Below, piece after piece: positions 42,022 through 55,653 of a DNA stretch of 64,000 bases. The first letter of the stretch is position 1. Each line of letters begins with the position of its first letter. The DNA is from Roridomyces roridus (lineage: Eukaryota; Basidiomycota; Agaricomycetes; Agaricales; Mycenaceae). The position numbers and the translations under genes are program-made. The notes beneath the pieces were generated by a model that saw only the letters and a list, made by a program, of their open reading frames with translations, made no database searches and had not been told where the DNA came from. The stretch is taken from the NCBI GenBank assembly GCA_029378245.1, contig JARKIF010000001.1, forward strand, positions 1,922,001 through 1,986,000. Direction: 5' to 3'.

Positions 42022-42858
42022 CTAATACCCCATCCCGTACCCAAGGCTCTGACCCTCTGGAGGGCGCCAGAACGTGGCTTGCGCTCTTTCCCTCTGTTTC
42101 CCTCTCCTTCGCCGCTGGTTGCGAGTTGGGACCTCGAGCAGCTCAATTGACGGAACGGGGCCTTTGGCTAAGACGGACGGTGGAATGGGCGCGGACACGT
42201 AGGGATAGTGTTGCAATTGGGATCGTGGGACAGGTGGCCGCGTTTTGCGGGGCGCCTGCAAACGATGCACGAGTAGCATCGGTGCAGAGAGTGTTGGCTT
42301 GGCTTGGACATGCTCGACGCGTCCAGCACGGAAGGGCTGCTTGAAATTAGCGTCATTCTTGTGGCCTGATACGCGACTCACTGGTCTCAGTCGTACAGAC
42401 TCTTGCATGACCCACGCAGCATCAACTGCGACCGCCTCTGCCCGCTGTCGACGCGTTTCTGCCGCTGCGGCATTATCCTCGCACTCTGGCTCGCGCGTCC
42501 TGTTTGATATTAACTTGATAGTCCGTGAATATAGCCAACATACACTGGAGCCGGCGGAGGTGGGGGAAGCAATGAAATGTTGCGTGGAGCGGCCAAGAGT
42601 GGAAACACTTGACGAAAGGATTACAAGACGGTCGCAATGTGGGACTCGGCGTACAAACTGAGGTCTCGGAAGCCACTGTCGGAGATGGGTGGTCGAGTTT
42701 CCGTTTCTTTTTCAGTGGCCCTTGCTCTAGGTTTGCTCGGATGAGTTCATGCAAGAACTTGAGATCGCCAGCATCTGGCTGGGCATTGTCTGAGACGGCG
42801 TCAAAGAGGTCTGCGCGAGAAACCAACTGAGTATTGGGCTGCTGTAGGAGATGCGGCA
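42022..42858 (-). CDS. Conserved-looking small protein, unknown
   Basis: Protein in three exons with no recognised domain. It starts [20 protein letters not shown] (an upstream ATG at 42895 is in frame) and has [20 protein letters not shown] with a possible nuclear localisation signal KKKRK. An intron with donor gtgtat joins LRRLQ to [21 protein letters not shown] 45-nt intron, a multiple of three, then joins QESVRLRP to [13 protein letters not shown]. The C-terminus is Pro-rich and ends [19 protein letters not shown]. It lies 29 bases from the CDC16 start on the same strand and is divergent from MAF1. Confidence 0.6.
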
Positions 42859-42955
42859 TAGTGATCTCAGATATTGTGGGAACAAGCCCAAACAAGGCGG
42901 CCCTCGTGCGTTAACCTTTGAGCACATTCGTCCAAGCCCCTCTCTCAAGTCCTTC

Positions 42956-44157
42956 ATGAGTGCGTCCCACGACTTCCACAGTGCATTTCACAGTGCTCAC
43001 ATTCTGCAGAATACATCGAAGTACAGGCACTTTCATCGCTTGCCCAAGCTCTCACCCACGAGGCAAGCCATCTCGTACATTCCCATCGCCAACACGCGCT
43101 AATTAGAAGCCAGGGTCCAGAATGCAGCGTCCACACTCGCATTGAGGCCTATTCATGTAAGAACATCAAGCGCGACAAGAAGCTCTTCAAGTCGCTCGAG
43201 CACGCCTACAAAGACGAGGTCTCAAATTCCCCTCCGCTTCCCTCCTGGCTCGCCCTCGACCGCGAGGCCGAAACAACCCCCTTTGGCCCGATTGACAAAG
43301 AGGCTTCGAGGAAGACCCTTTACCTCCTTATCGCGACCCTCAACATTGCCTTTCCCGACCATGAATTCTCGGACGTCCGGCCCAACCAGTTCACCAAAGA
43401 GGAGAGCGGGGCCAGTGTCCTCAATGCCCTGAGCACGACACTCGTGGCGCCTCACCGTGCCGGCTTGGACGCTCCTCGGACGTACTCTTCCTACCCCCCG
43501 ACCTCGTCGGACTTTTTCCCTTCCTCGGAGCCCACGTCTTCCTCCCCCATCAGTTCCATTCTGAGGTCACCGTTTGCGCCGCCGCAAATCGTCTCAGGCA
43601 CGCACCCCACTCTCTTCCGCCTCATAGACGACGTAATAGGTCTCACGGACTGCGAGGTCTTCTCATACACACCCGAGATCGACTCGGACCCGCACGCCAA
43701 CGACTTTGACGACGACGAGGATGACGTCGCATCCATTGGCGACGAAGACTCGTCTACCGACGACGACCTCACCTTCGAGTTTGACGACTATGACGTCGAC
43801 GAAGTCAAACCCGGTCGCTTCAGTAAGACGCCGATGCCCCCAGCCACACCGAGAGCAGCTGTAGACAGTTCCTTGTCTCATAATTTGCCCTCGTTGGCGT
43901 ATCCAAAGTTGTTGCGCATAAAGCGTCGTGGCACGCTGCTATGGTCCTCGCACTGGTTCTTCTTTAACCGCAAGCTCAAGCGCGTTCTGTTCATCACAGT
44001 CTGGGCTCGCAGCCGCGGGCTCGGTCGCAGTTGGAGCAGCGACGAGGAGCTGGACATGTTCGAGATGGACCAGCGCAACGCCAAGGAGCTTTCGTCCGAG
44101 CGGTTCTTTGGCTGGGAGGGCGGTGCTGGTGCGGGAGCGCGTGCCTTGGGACTTTGA
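42956..44157 (+). CDS. MAF1: MAF1, repressor of RNA polymerase III
   Basis: Nutrient-regulated repressor of Pol III downstream of TORC1. The coding sequence opens with only ATGA (42956-42959), then a 50-nt intron (gtgcgt...ctgcag), giving MKYIEVQALSSLAQALTHEA. A second intron precedes GPECSVHTRIEAYSCKNIKR, then SLEHAYKDE. Other blocks are TLYLLIATLNIAFPDHEFSD and FRLIDDVIGLTDCEVFSYTP, a long acidic stretch (DDDEDDVASIGDEDSSTDDD), then LLWSSHWFFFNRKLKRVLFI, the characteristic last segment of the family. Ser/Pro segments between the two halves are potential phosphorylation regions. The order and content match the family. Confidence 0.92.
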
Positions 44158-44470
44158 TCTGTATATCTGTGAGTGAGCTTCTTGCAGATGTAAAAGGCTG
44201 GATACTCACCTCCGTAGCTCATCTGCTTCATATAATTTCGGACTGTTAAGACGTGTACCTGCTTGTACACCGTGCCTTGTATTGCCCTGTTGTAACATTA
44301 TCGTGTTACCTTATCCCATTGTCCTAGCCCAGGTAGCACGATTCGTATTTCTTCCTTGGTTTTGCATGAGGAGAGAGTGTGCGTGTTCGAGTCAACAGAG
44401 CAAATCGATCAAATCGATGGTCAATTTTCTCGGAGAAAATAACATAAAATATGTCAATTACGGCATAAAT
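44158..44470. other. Convergent 3' intergenic region
   Basis: These 313 bases lie between the stops of MAF1 (plus) and the PEX11-like gene (minus). Open frames are short and without motifs. There is a small direct repeat, caaatcgatcaaatcgatgg, near 44400. It probably contains both 3' untranslated regions. Confidence 0.5.
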
Positions 44471-45567
44471 CTACGACTGCATTTCCACAGGAGGAGCAAC
44501 AATTTCTGCGATTTCCGGAGCTGGGATAGAAGGAACTGCAGTAGCAATCCACCCGCTACGGAACGATGCAACCGAGGTTATGAGCCCTAGTACGTCCACC
44601 AAGACCTGCAACTTGGTTAGTCAAGATACACACCAAGATGAGCGGCACTGACCGGATTGTGGATCAACCCGCCTTTCGTGGAGTGGTGAAGGGAAAGCGG
44701 GAGATTGCAGACATTGACAAGCATTCCGCTCCAGTATGCATCCCATCTCCGAGCGAGGTCCTGCTTCTCGGCGGCCGTCAGAGAGCCGGCTTTAGCTTTC
44801 CGGAGACTCCGGTGCTTGAGCTGCAGCAGTTTGCGGTCCTCCCGAAGGTGCGCAAACTGGAGTAGCACGTAGGATGCCCAGAAGCGGCAGGATAGCAGAC
44901 TGAGGTCCCCCGTGTCGAGACTGATGGGCTTGGCTGCGGGGTTTAGCAGCGTGGCGGGCGAAGGAATGGTAGCGGGTATGATATCGTGAATCCTCAGGTA
45001 GCAAAGATGCTCGAAGGGGTAGTATCCGAGCATCGACCAGCCTTGGAGGCGCTCAATCGTAAGTAGATTCCGCGTCGGCTGCTGCGATCGCTCCAGCGAA
45101 ATAAGCCATTGGAAGATTTGGAGGAGACCTGAGAAGAGTTGAATTTGGAGAGACAAGGTGGCAGACAGGACTTGCCCCAGAACCGTCCAAGCATTTGCGA
45201 GTCTCCGACTGCACTGGCAAATTTACCGAATGCCCCGGCGGAGGTGCTAACCGGTGCCTTGCGGAAGCCCGCGCGGTGTTGAATGCGCGCCCGCAAGCTG
45301 AGAAGGTGGACCAAGATTTTGCACACCGATTGAACGAGCTACCAGACTATGAGTATGCTGTTTAATCTCTCAAGCAAGGCGGAGCAACTGTAAAGAATTT
45401 GCTGCGTGGGGTTTAACGGAGGGACTGCAATAATGCGGAATACGCAACTCGGTACCACTCCATGTCGAGAGATATCTGAGGAGATGGTCCAGCTTTTCCG
45501 AGGGAGGGACAAGGCTCCAAGCACCCAGTACCGAGTCGTTCAGTCTCCGACCGAGTTTCGAGGACAT
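44471..45567 (-). CDS. PEX11: Peroxin-11 family protein (PEX11C type)
   Basis: Peroxisomal membrane protein that promotes peroxisome elongation and division. Exons join as SVLGAWSLVPPSEKLDHLLR, then YLSTWSGTDKFFTLVQSVCK and ILVHLLSLRARIQHRAGF, then GRFWGLLQIFQWLISLERSQ. These follow the family order (LRYLSTWSGTDK, LRARIQHRAG). Later segments are LLTIERLQGWSMLGYYPFEH, CRFWASYVLLQFAHLREDRK and AAEKQDLARRWDAYWSGMLV. A final intron (gtcagt...ttgcag) adds a C-terminal exon ending PEIAEIVAPPVEMQS with a stop at 44471. The start at 45567 is chosen because MSSKLGRRLNDSVLG is the family-like opening; an in-frame ATG lies upstream. Its last exon is supported by frame and acceptor quality only. Confidence 0.8.
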
Positions 45568-45656
45568 GAATGTGATTAAAGAGAGGCGAAGTCTAAGAAG
45601 CACGTGCAAAGGTCATTCCGCCCGAACTCGCGACTAATACAAAACACGCGACGCGT

Positions 45657-47664
<2,008 letters not shown>

Positions 47665-47725
47665 TCAAGTAGAAAAGTGATCGTGATCGTGATCTCATTC
47701 AAAACGGTAAACTACATCTATGCTA

Positions 47726-49432
47726 CTAGACTGCTTTCGGAGGCTTCTGCAAAATAGGTCAGTGGTAGAACTGACTTGAAAAGGATGGTCTTTACATAGC
47801 CAACGGCGCTGAAATCATACACGATGCCCGCCTCCTCCAGCTTGCGTTGCCGCTGCTCCTGCCGCTTCAATAGTCGACTTGCCGCTCGTTGCTGCTGCTC
47901 ATCCGTCCGCAGCTACATCATGTACGTGAATACTCGTCTGGCAACACGGAAAATTGTCTGACCTTGTTGTGCTCCACTTGCGCAACCCGTGCGGAAGGTA
48001 CCGCGCGCCAGCGGCGATTCGCACCGACCCAGAGCTCGGGATGAACTTGCTCCTTGGGAATCACCTTGCAGCGCAGAATGTGCCCCATGAGCAGGTAGTT
48101 GTCCATCGTTTCTGCGACGATTTGGGCGACGGAAGCCGAGTCGAATTCAATGAACCCGTAATGTTTCGATTGGCCGGTCTATGAATCGGTTGGCAAGACT
48201 GAATACACTGAGGAGTGAATATGTACCTTTTTGTTGCGCGAAACACGCAGTCGCGTTACATCACCAAACTGGGAAAAGTATGCCTTGAGCTGGTCCTCGT
48301 AGAATCCATGAGGCAGGCGTCCAAGGAAAAGTACACCACGGTCGCCCGTCTGCATGAATCAGTCAGAGCCCCAAAGGAACAAAAAGACGCGCACCGGCTG
48401 CCGCTTCGCTTGCTCGAGCTTGCGCTTGACGGTCGCGTCGTCTTTCGCGATGGTCGGCAACTTGGAGATGTCCAAAGCAGATACCTCGACGTCCATGTAA
48501 CCCTCGTCATCCGAAGAGTCCTCGTCGTCGGTTGAAAAGCCGTGGAGGCCTTCTTCATCTTCCGACGAGTCGTCGGCCTCCTCTTCAGGTTCAGGCTGTG
48601 GGGCCGGTTTGGACTTTTTAGGCTTTTTTGTAGCCTCGTCCGCAGGTTCAACAACCGCCGCCACGGTGGATTTCTTGGATTTTTTCGAGGGTTCCTCAAC
48701 AGATGGTTGTGGGACAATCTCGGGCTCGGGCTCGGCTTGTTTTTTGGACTTTTTCCGCGGGGGAAGGACCTCGTCCACGTCCATGGCAGGTGCGGGTTCC
48801 TCGACGGACGGCGGAACGGTTTTGGATTGTTTCGACTTTTTCGAAAGTGGATCGACAGACGTGGGCTCGGGCTCGGGAGCCAGCGCCTTGGATTTCTTGG
48901 GCTTTTTTAGAGGTTCGTCTACGGGCGCTGGGACGGGTTCAGGCTCGGGGGCCAACGGCGCTTTGGATTTCTTGGACTGTTTCGGAGGCTCGTCCGTGGG
49001 TTCAGGTTCCGCGACTTTGCCTTTGGACTTTTTAGACTTTTTGGGCGGCTCGTCTGCAGGAGCAGGCTCGGGTTCTGGAACTGCGGCAAGCTTGGATTTC
49101 TTGCTCTTCCTGGGCAGCTCCTCCACAAGCGCGGGCTCGGGTGCCTTGGGTGCCTCGTCCACAGGCATCTCGTCCACGGGCTCGTCGAGGGACGCGTCAA
49201 CGGTCTTTGCCTTTTTCTTCTTCTTCCTCTTTTCCTTCTTCTGCTCTGGTTCCGCGTCCCCACTCTCCTCGACGTCGTTCTTGAGCTTTTTGCTCACCTG
49301 CTCACCCTCATCGTCCTCCTTCTTCTTCCGTTTGAGTTTTTGTGGGGCAGGCTCAACGGGTGCAGCGACGGCGTCCGCGTCCTTGCGCTTGGACTTTTTG
49401 TCGACCTTGGACGATTTTGAGGACTCGGCCAT
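47726..49432 (-). CDS. NOP15: NOP15-like nucleolar RRM protein
   Basis: Ribosome-biogenesis factor of the 60S pathway. The C-terminal part has one [43 protein letters not shown] and [20 protein letters not shown], then [20 protein letters not shown], matching Nop15/NIFK. The last exon is short and gives a C-terminus ending KPPKAV. The N-terminal 300 residues are low-complexity, with about eight repeats of an acidic Pro/Glu run plus a K-rich block (for example [20 protein letters not shown]). The acidic/basic alternation resembles nucleolar proteins. The repeat tract also opens a long frame on the other strand, which is not a gene. Introns separate the RRM exons. Confidence 0.82.
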
Positions 49433-49543
49433 GGAATGAGAAAAGTAGAGATGATGCCGATCAAATTGATATCCCCACGCTCGACTGACGGATAGCGGCC
49501 GCGGATTTCACAATCACATGAATTACCCTCCTTAACCGCAACC

Positions 49544-50076
49544 ATGTCCGACGACCTCAAAGTACCAGGCTTCAAGGTACACCTTTATTGGCACTACTCA
49601 ACACCACTCAGCCCTTCTAGGCCTCCGAGCTCATTTCCAGGGTCAGCGAGACCTTCTCTGGCCTCTCTGACACGGACAAGGCGGCCCAAATCAAAAAGGT
49701 CAACGGCGTCTTCCAGCTGCAGGTCACAAACGAGGCAAAGGAGGTCGCCAACTGGACTATTGACTTGAAGAAAACGGGCACCGTCTACAAGGGCGAGGCA
49801 AAACCCAAGGCGGACGTCACCATCATTCTCTCCGACGACACCTTAACCGACTTGGCTTCCGGCAAGGTCCTAGTGCCAGCTATTATCCTGCTCGCTTTAC
49901 TGACCATCCCACTCAGCTGAACGGCCAAAAGGCGTTCATGACGGGCAAACTTAAGACCAAGGGCAACATGATGCTCGCTACGAAGCTTGACGGTGTCCTG
50001 AAGGTACTGTCCCTTTTTGAACAACCTCACTTGCCCTACTCACTCTCTGCAGGTCCAGCCCAAGGCCAAGTTGTAG
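49544..50076 (+). CDS. SCP2-domain sterol carrier protein
   Basis: Small lipid-transfer protein of about 125 residues with an SCP2 domain: ASELISRVSETFSGLSDTDK, VNGVFQLQVTNEAKEVANWT, then TVYKGEAKPKADVTIILSDD and LASGKLNGQKAFMTGKLKTK. It ends VQPKAKL; the last three residues AKL are a known variant of the peroxisome signal SKL, so import by the PTS1 receptor is likely. Three or four small exons; the first is MSDDLKVPGFK. In filamentous fungi such proteins act in peroxisomal lipid handling. It is divergent from the NOP15-like gene with about 110 bases between starts. Confidence 0.88.
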
Positions 50077-50131
50077 ACTCGACTGTAATTTATAATTATA
50101 TTCCATGAATGGGGATGAGTCTACAGATGGA

Positions 50132-53061
50132 TTAAAACATGTTACCAAACAGCCCACGATGCCTCCTTGGTGCAGGCTGAGGGTCTGCTCGCAGCGTCGA
50201 CAAGCTATTCAGCTGCTTCATGACCTCCTCCAACTTGTCCTTGCGCTCCTGCAAGTCTAAATGTCGCCGTACAGCCGGATTTTCACGTGCAAACTCGACA
50301 ATCTCTTTGCGGTCGAGATCATACAGCAGTCGAGAGTCGATTTCGCGCGGGAACTGGTAGAAGAACTGGTCCAGGAGTTCGATGCCGATGAACATGGCCG
50401 ACGTATGCGCCAGCTTATCCGCCACAACGTTCAGGAACGCTTCAGGGCAGAATACGTCGCTCTGCGGGCCAGCCCGGCAGCGTTTTGACCTCAGCGCTGC
50501 CAGCCGAAGACGCAATATGGCCAGCCGGTCGCTGTAGAGAATGGCGTGTCGTGCTGGAACATTCATTAGTCGCAGTAGAAGTAAGAAAAGAAAACATACC
50601 ATCGAGGATCTGAGCAGGAGGATACCGATACGACTCGGGCGTTGGCTCCACTGTATCTTCAGAGGGACCTCCTTCGAGGCGCTTCATCTTCTTCTCCCGC
50701 TCCTTCTCCTCCAAGCTCTTGACATAGTTGACCAACCCACCCAGCCGCCGACTCCCGCCCACCTTCCTGCGGATATCCTTCAACTTGGTCTCGCACATAT
50801 TGACCTCCTTCTCAAACAAGTCGATCGCCCTCTCCCGCCCAATGTCCCACTCCCGCCCCTCGACCTCAATCTCGTACTTGTATGGTTTGATGCAGTTTTC
50901 GACTTGGTCTGAAGCGACACCAATCCGATCCCTCAGAATCATATGCGAGAACTGGATCAACCTCTCGGACGCGCGAGGGTGGAACGTAAACGGCTCCCCG
51001 GCCGCAATCGAGTCGATGAGGCTGCGCAACCCGTCTGCAACGAGGAGCGTCGAATCGCGGCCAATACCCGATTTGGTCAGGAGTGAAGACGCAGCTTGCA
51101 GCTTGTGACGCCAGTACGGCTCAATCTCCTCTGGTTTTAATCTCGGGTCAGCCGCGATCGTGCCGAGCTCTGGAGCGCGTTTATCCAGCCAGTAGAGCTG
51201 TTCGAGGACATCCATCACTTTGTCGTCCAACATGTTCTTGAGCTTCTCGCGAATCACTGGCCGCCGGAACTCCTGCGTGAACTCTTTGAAACGCAATTTC
51301 AATGCATCCATGGTCTCGGCGACGTAGGATTCCGCAGTGATCCGCTGGTCATTGTATTGCACCTTGAACTGGTACGTGGCTTCTTCGAGCTCGAGCTGCA
51401 CTGCGTTGGTGATGCCGTGAAGAGACGACGCCATCGACGACTCGAGGACTTCCATGAGTCTGCGACGTAGCGTGTTTGTGCCGACCATGACAGACTCCGA
51501 GCCGCCGAAAACGTCGCTGTGAGCACCGAAAAAATCGTGCTCCCCCTTCTGGACGGACAACGCCAACGAGTCCTTTTTCGAGCGCTTGGGGCTTTTGGTG
51601 ACCACGCCGACGTAGCCGAGATGCAGGGGATAGCGGTTTCCGGTGAGGATGGAGGCACCTTGCTCTGGAGGTACCAGGTCCATCTTGGTGATCACCCCGA
51701 TAGTGCGAAGTCCAAGAGGGTCCACTTTCCGGCTTGCGCGAAGCGCGGGCGAGTTGGCGAGATCAACGTCCGCGGCGCAGACAGCGAGAATAAGGTTCGG
51801 CTCTCGGATGTATTTCTCACACAGTGAACTGATTTTCTCTCTGAGAGAGTCGGGTTGGTCGAGGGAGGCGAGTTGGATGTAACCCGGAAGGTCGATCAGG
51901 GTGAGGTCTGGGACATTGGGAGAATATATGCGGAGGTCAATGGGTTCGTTGGAGACAGCGTCTGAAGCTGGGACAGCCAGATTCAGGTCGGTCAAGGTCC
52001 GTTGGATAGCGGAGAAATCGGTGATTTTTCCGAGACCAAGAGCTGGAAACTCGCCGTACTCCTGAGGTGTTTGACCGTCCGTGGAGTATGTGTGCACAAG
52101 GGTCAGCTCGATAGGGCGCCGAGTAACCATGTTGTTTCCTCTGCGGACAATGTCAGAACATGAACGAGTAGTTTGAAGGACTCGCACTTGGGAAGGAACT
52201 CTTGACCGACGATTGCCTCCAGCACCGAACTCTTCCCCGAGCTCTGGCTGCCTATCACGACAATGCTAGGCAGTTTCAATCCGTCGCTCTGGTCTATGCT
52301 GAGCAGCATACTCCGTATTTCGATCAACTTGCGGGTCAAATTCATCAGCCCGTTCGGGTTCATATTGTTGTCCCCATTAGCGTTCTGGTCGTCCGACTTG
52401 GACTTGGGTTCCGCAGGCGAGGACATGGTGGCAGCCACAAGAGCAGCGATAGCCGCCTCATCCGTGGGCGGCCGCTCGTTGTTGTTGTTAGAATCTTTAC
52501 GTCCATTTTCTCGTTCCTCAGACCGCCTCCTCCGCTCCTCCTTGCGAGCAGCGAAGATGTCTTTGAGGAATTCGGGCGTCTCGAGGCGCACATTGGGGAC
52601 GAGTGCCGAAACAGATTTCAGTCCGTCCGTAGCAGAGTCAAATAAATCGGTAGCCGTGTCCTGCACCTGATTTAACCAGGCCGAGGAGGTCTTTCTGAAT
52701 TCTATCGTCGAGTGAGCAGAAGTTAAGGAGGGGGAATTGAGCACGCACCTTCAAACTTGTAATTTGCATACCCAAACCCCCCGGCGCCGATGGTAGCGCC
52801 TGCAATCGGAACGCGGAAGGCACGCGCAACAAAACGCGGGATGGACGCGTAGGAAATGGCACGGATATGCACATTGCGAAGGGTGGCAGGAGATGGGCAC
52901 CCATAGCGGCGTCGCAGAGAGCCCGAGGCGTAAAAGGTAGTGAATTGACGGTGGACCGGCCGGGGGGAGTCTGCAAGTCGTCGGGATGTATTCAAGCCGT
53001 ATGTGACCGCCTTGGAGGGAGACAAGAGGGAATGCACCTTGCGGCCCACAGCTGAATACAT
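50132..53061 (-). CDS. MGM1: Mitochondrial dynamin-like GTPase Mgm1/OPA1
   Basis: Inner-membrane fusion GTPase. The start at 53061 ([19 protein letters not shown]) gives a basic presequence; a hydrophobic helix ([20 protein letters not shown]) follows, the expected membrane anchor. The GTPase has [20 protein letters not shown] (P-loop), [17 protein letters not shown] (switch I), [11 protein letters not shown] (DxxG) and [10 protein letters not shown] (TKxD). The stalk includes [20 protein letters not shown] and the GTPase effector region ends [14 protein letters not shown] and [10 protein letters not shown] Ser/Asn/Asp-rich linker ([19 protein letters not shown]) lies between anchor and GTPase. 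Processing by a rhomboid protease is expected from the family but no cleavage site is asserted here. Confidence 0.9.
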
Positions 53062-53179
53062 GGCGAGACTGCGAAAGAGAGATGCCGGACTATTGCGCGG
53101 CGGGTCGCTGCAATCAAGGGAGGTAACCAAACATAAATTACACATAGCAAATACATAGGGTAGCTAGAACGGGAAGACT

Positions 53180-54851
53180 TTATTTTTTGGCCTTTTTACT
53201 CGTGCTCGACTCTGCCTTGTCGTCGCCCTGCAAAGATGAGAAAAGCACAGAATTGGGCATGTCACACCTACTTTGCGCTTCGTCCCCTTCTTTGCCGGTT
53301 CTTTCCCCTTGCCCTTGGTTTCAGTTTTCGACGGTGCAGCCTTCTTCTCCTTGGGCTTTACAGTGAAGAATCCATCCAAGCGCCCTTGTTGTTTGCTGTT
53401 CAAGAATTTAGTGAGCTTATCCGCGCCTTTCCTGACACGATCTTCGCTGCGAGAGGCCTCAGTTTATTTCTGCTGCAAGAGAAAGCGGACGGACTTGAAT
53501 CCCTTCTCCGTAACCAAGAATTGGACCAGGCCGTCAACATCAGGATTCTTCCACTCGAGCTGAAAGAGATCAAACACACGTAGTTGCAAAGTGGATGTGC
53601 AATACCTCGATTTCGTCGGCAGGCGTAACATCAGGTTTCTCGAATATCTTCTTGGCTTCCTCCCAAGGCCACTCTTCGGGCATAATGATTCCGCCCTTGC
53701 CCTTGCCTTTCCCCTTTTTCTTGGGTTTTGGCTTGGGCTTGGGTTCGTCCTCGTCCTCGTCGTCGGAATCTTTTTCAATATCAGAGGTAGGGGCTGGAGG
53801 GTCGTCTTCTTCGTCATCCGACGGGACCGCTGCTGCTGCCCTCTCGGCGGACCTGTAACATTGTGTCAAAAATTGTGCACATCACGATGGACGCGCCATA
53901 CTTTCCGCGCAGGTGTTTCACAACACCCTTCAGACTCCCGTGTTCTCGAAGGAGTTTTAAAGCAGACTTGGGACCGACGCCCCTAATTGGTTCGAGATAG
54001 TCGCACCCGAGGAGAATACAAAGGTCGATGAACTAGAGAATGTCATGTAGTGCACGCAGAGATGTAATGTCAGGCGAACCTGGCTCATATTCATGTCGAG
54101 GCCTTCCAAAGCAGCTTTGAGATTGATCTCGCTGATGGGCTGCTTCTTGGCTTCGGAGAAGGTGAGGTGGCGGAAGAGAATCGGGGCAGAGAAGGTGAGG
54201 GTATCCATGTCCTCAGAGCCAGCAGCGTAAACCTTGCCACCTCTTGCTAATTCCGCACATTGGGCCTCGGCTTCTGACGGAGCCTACAGGAGTTGGCAGG
54301 ACGCAAACCAACAAAACGCGAATATACGCACGACAATGACGGGAATGCCCATGAGTTGGAGGAGACGTCGGCACTCTTCGTTGTGTTCGCGAGTGACCTT
54401 GACTGTTCGCCTGGACAACCTGTCGATGTCCTCGGTGGTACCAACTTCCTTGGCTTCTTCTCCCTCCTCCTTTGCCTCTGCGCGTTTCTCGTAACGCTTC
54501 GACAGCTAGAGGAAATGGCGAATACAGAACGCGGAAAGACGCGAAACAGGCGAGACTCACGACGCCCTTCTTCATTTCTGGTGGTTTCCCGTCAAACACG
54601 TAGGCGGGCTTGATGCCGTTCTCGACGATACGAATAGTGCGGTAGAAGAAGCCCATGAGATGACTGGTGGTCTCGCCGGCGTCGTTGGTGAGCATTTCGC
54701 CGTCTTTTTGGCGGACAGCAATGAGGAACTGGTAGATGGACATGGACGCGTCGATGGCGACCTTTCGGCCAAAGAGTGTTTTGATTTCATGCTCCGAGAT
54801 GGAGGCGGGCGCATGTTCAGAGAGAAGACCAGTGAGCCCTTTAATTCCCAT
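53180..54851 (-). CDS. RAD27: Flap endonuclease 1
   Basis: Structure-specific nuclease for Okazaki fragment processing and base excision repair. It begins [20 protein letters not shown], with the N-terminal Asp region [20 protein letters not shown]. Later exons are [40 protein letters not shown], then [20 protein letters not shown] and [20 protein letters not shown], giving the conserved acidic residues of the active site. Before the last conserved part there is an unusual low-complexity insert ([20 protein letters not shown]) of about 60 residues. The C-terminus has a PCNA-binding motif, [10 protein letters not shown], and a basic tail. About eight introns. The gene appears functional. Confidence 0.93.
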
Positions 54852-54908
54852 TGTGGAGGAGGAGGTTGGGAGGAGGGGAGACACGCTAACTAACGCGTCA
54901 ATAAGCTC

Positions 54909-55440
54909 CTACAACTTTGCAGCGCCACTGCGGATCAGACTCGACAATCCCTTTCGCGTCTCTGATGCGATTGCCCTGCTTTTCCTCTCCTCCCGATCCA
55001 CGAAGACATGCGTATATCCCCCAACAACCGCCGGTTCCTCTCCTTCCGTAAACACGCCCACTTCGTATGATACAGACGAATTTCCGAGTTTATTCACCCG
55101 CAACCCAAGCTCCAGGACTTGGGGAAATGACACCGGGGAGAAGAACTGAGGGGAGTGAGTACCTTCAATGTGAACCCGAAGACAAGATACCTGGCACCAG
55201 GAAGAAATGACAAGGCCTGAAATCAAAATGAGAGACGAACAAATGCTTGTATGAACCAAACCGATGAGAGGGGAGCTGGCGGGCTGGAGACCGCATTCCG
55301 AAATGAGAAAGTCGTTGACGATCGAGTCGAAATAGTGAGCATAGACGCTGTTATTCAAATGAGAATACTACAGAGAACTTGAGCATGATATAGTAGAAAT
55401 TCCTACACCACTTTCCTGGTCATTATCACTCCTGCGGAAA
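54909..55440 (-). CDS. Hotdog-fold thioesterase, 5' end unresolved
   Basis: Acyl-CoA thioesterase-like (4HBT) protein. The core reads YSHLNNSVYAHYFDSIVNDF, LISECGLQPASSPLIGLVHT, then SPVSFPQVLELGLRVNKLGN, SSVSYEVGVFTEG and YTHVFVDREERKSRAIASET, with an intron inside the central part. Upstream, FRRSDNDQ at about 55416-55435 matches the family's SDND motif, but the join to YSHLNN has no good GT donor: either a non-canonical donor (GA) or a frame change is needed. The true start lies further upstream, near 55600, and is not determined. It may be broken. The N-terminal motif and the NNSVY-type loop make the family assignment reasonable. Confidence 0.6.
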
Positions 55441-55653
55441 ATTTGAGCACCTCGATACGTGGTATAAATCCACTGACCATCTTGTGCGGTATGTGCGAAA
55501 GAAGAGGTAGTCCCCCCGCCTTCGTTGGCGCAAATCCATTCCGGTTCAAGAAGAGACCGGTGTAAACATGGACAAGCCATCTACTTCCGACGGCTACAAA
55601 AGGCAAGAGTCAGAGATACATTGAATATATACTACAAACAGCAGAGAAATACA

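Noticed and set aside
42609..43102. Short plus-strand frames over the MAF1 start
   Set aside because: The frame beginning MSASHDFHSAFH reads the first MAF1 intron as coding; the four-base exon model gives the expected N-terminus.
48609..49439. 276-codon open frame on the plus strand rich in Ser, Gly and Phe
   Set aside because: It is the antisense image of the repeated K/S/P/E tract of the NOP15-like gene; low complexity and lack of stops follow from the repeat.
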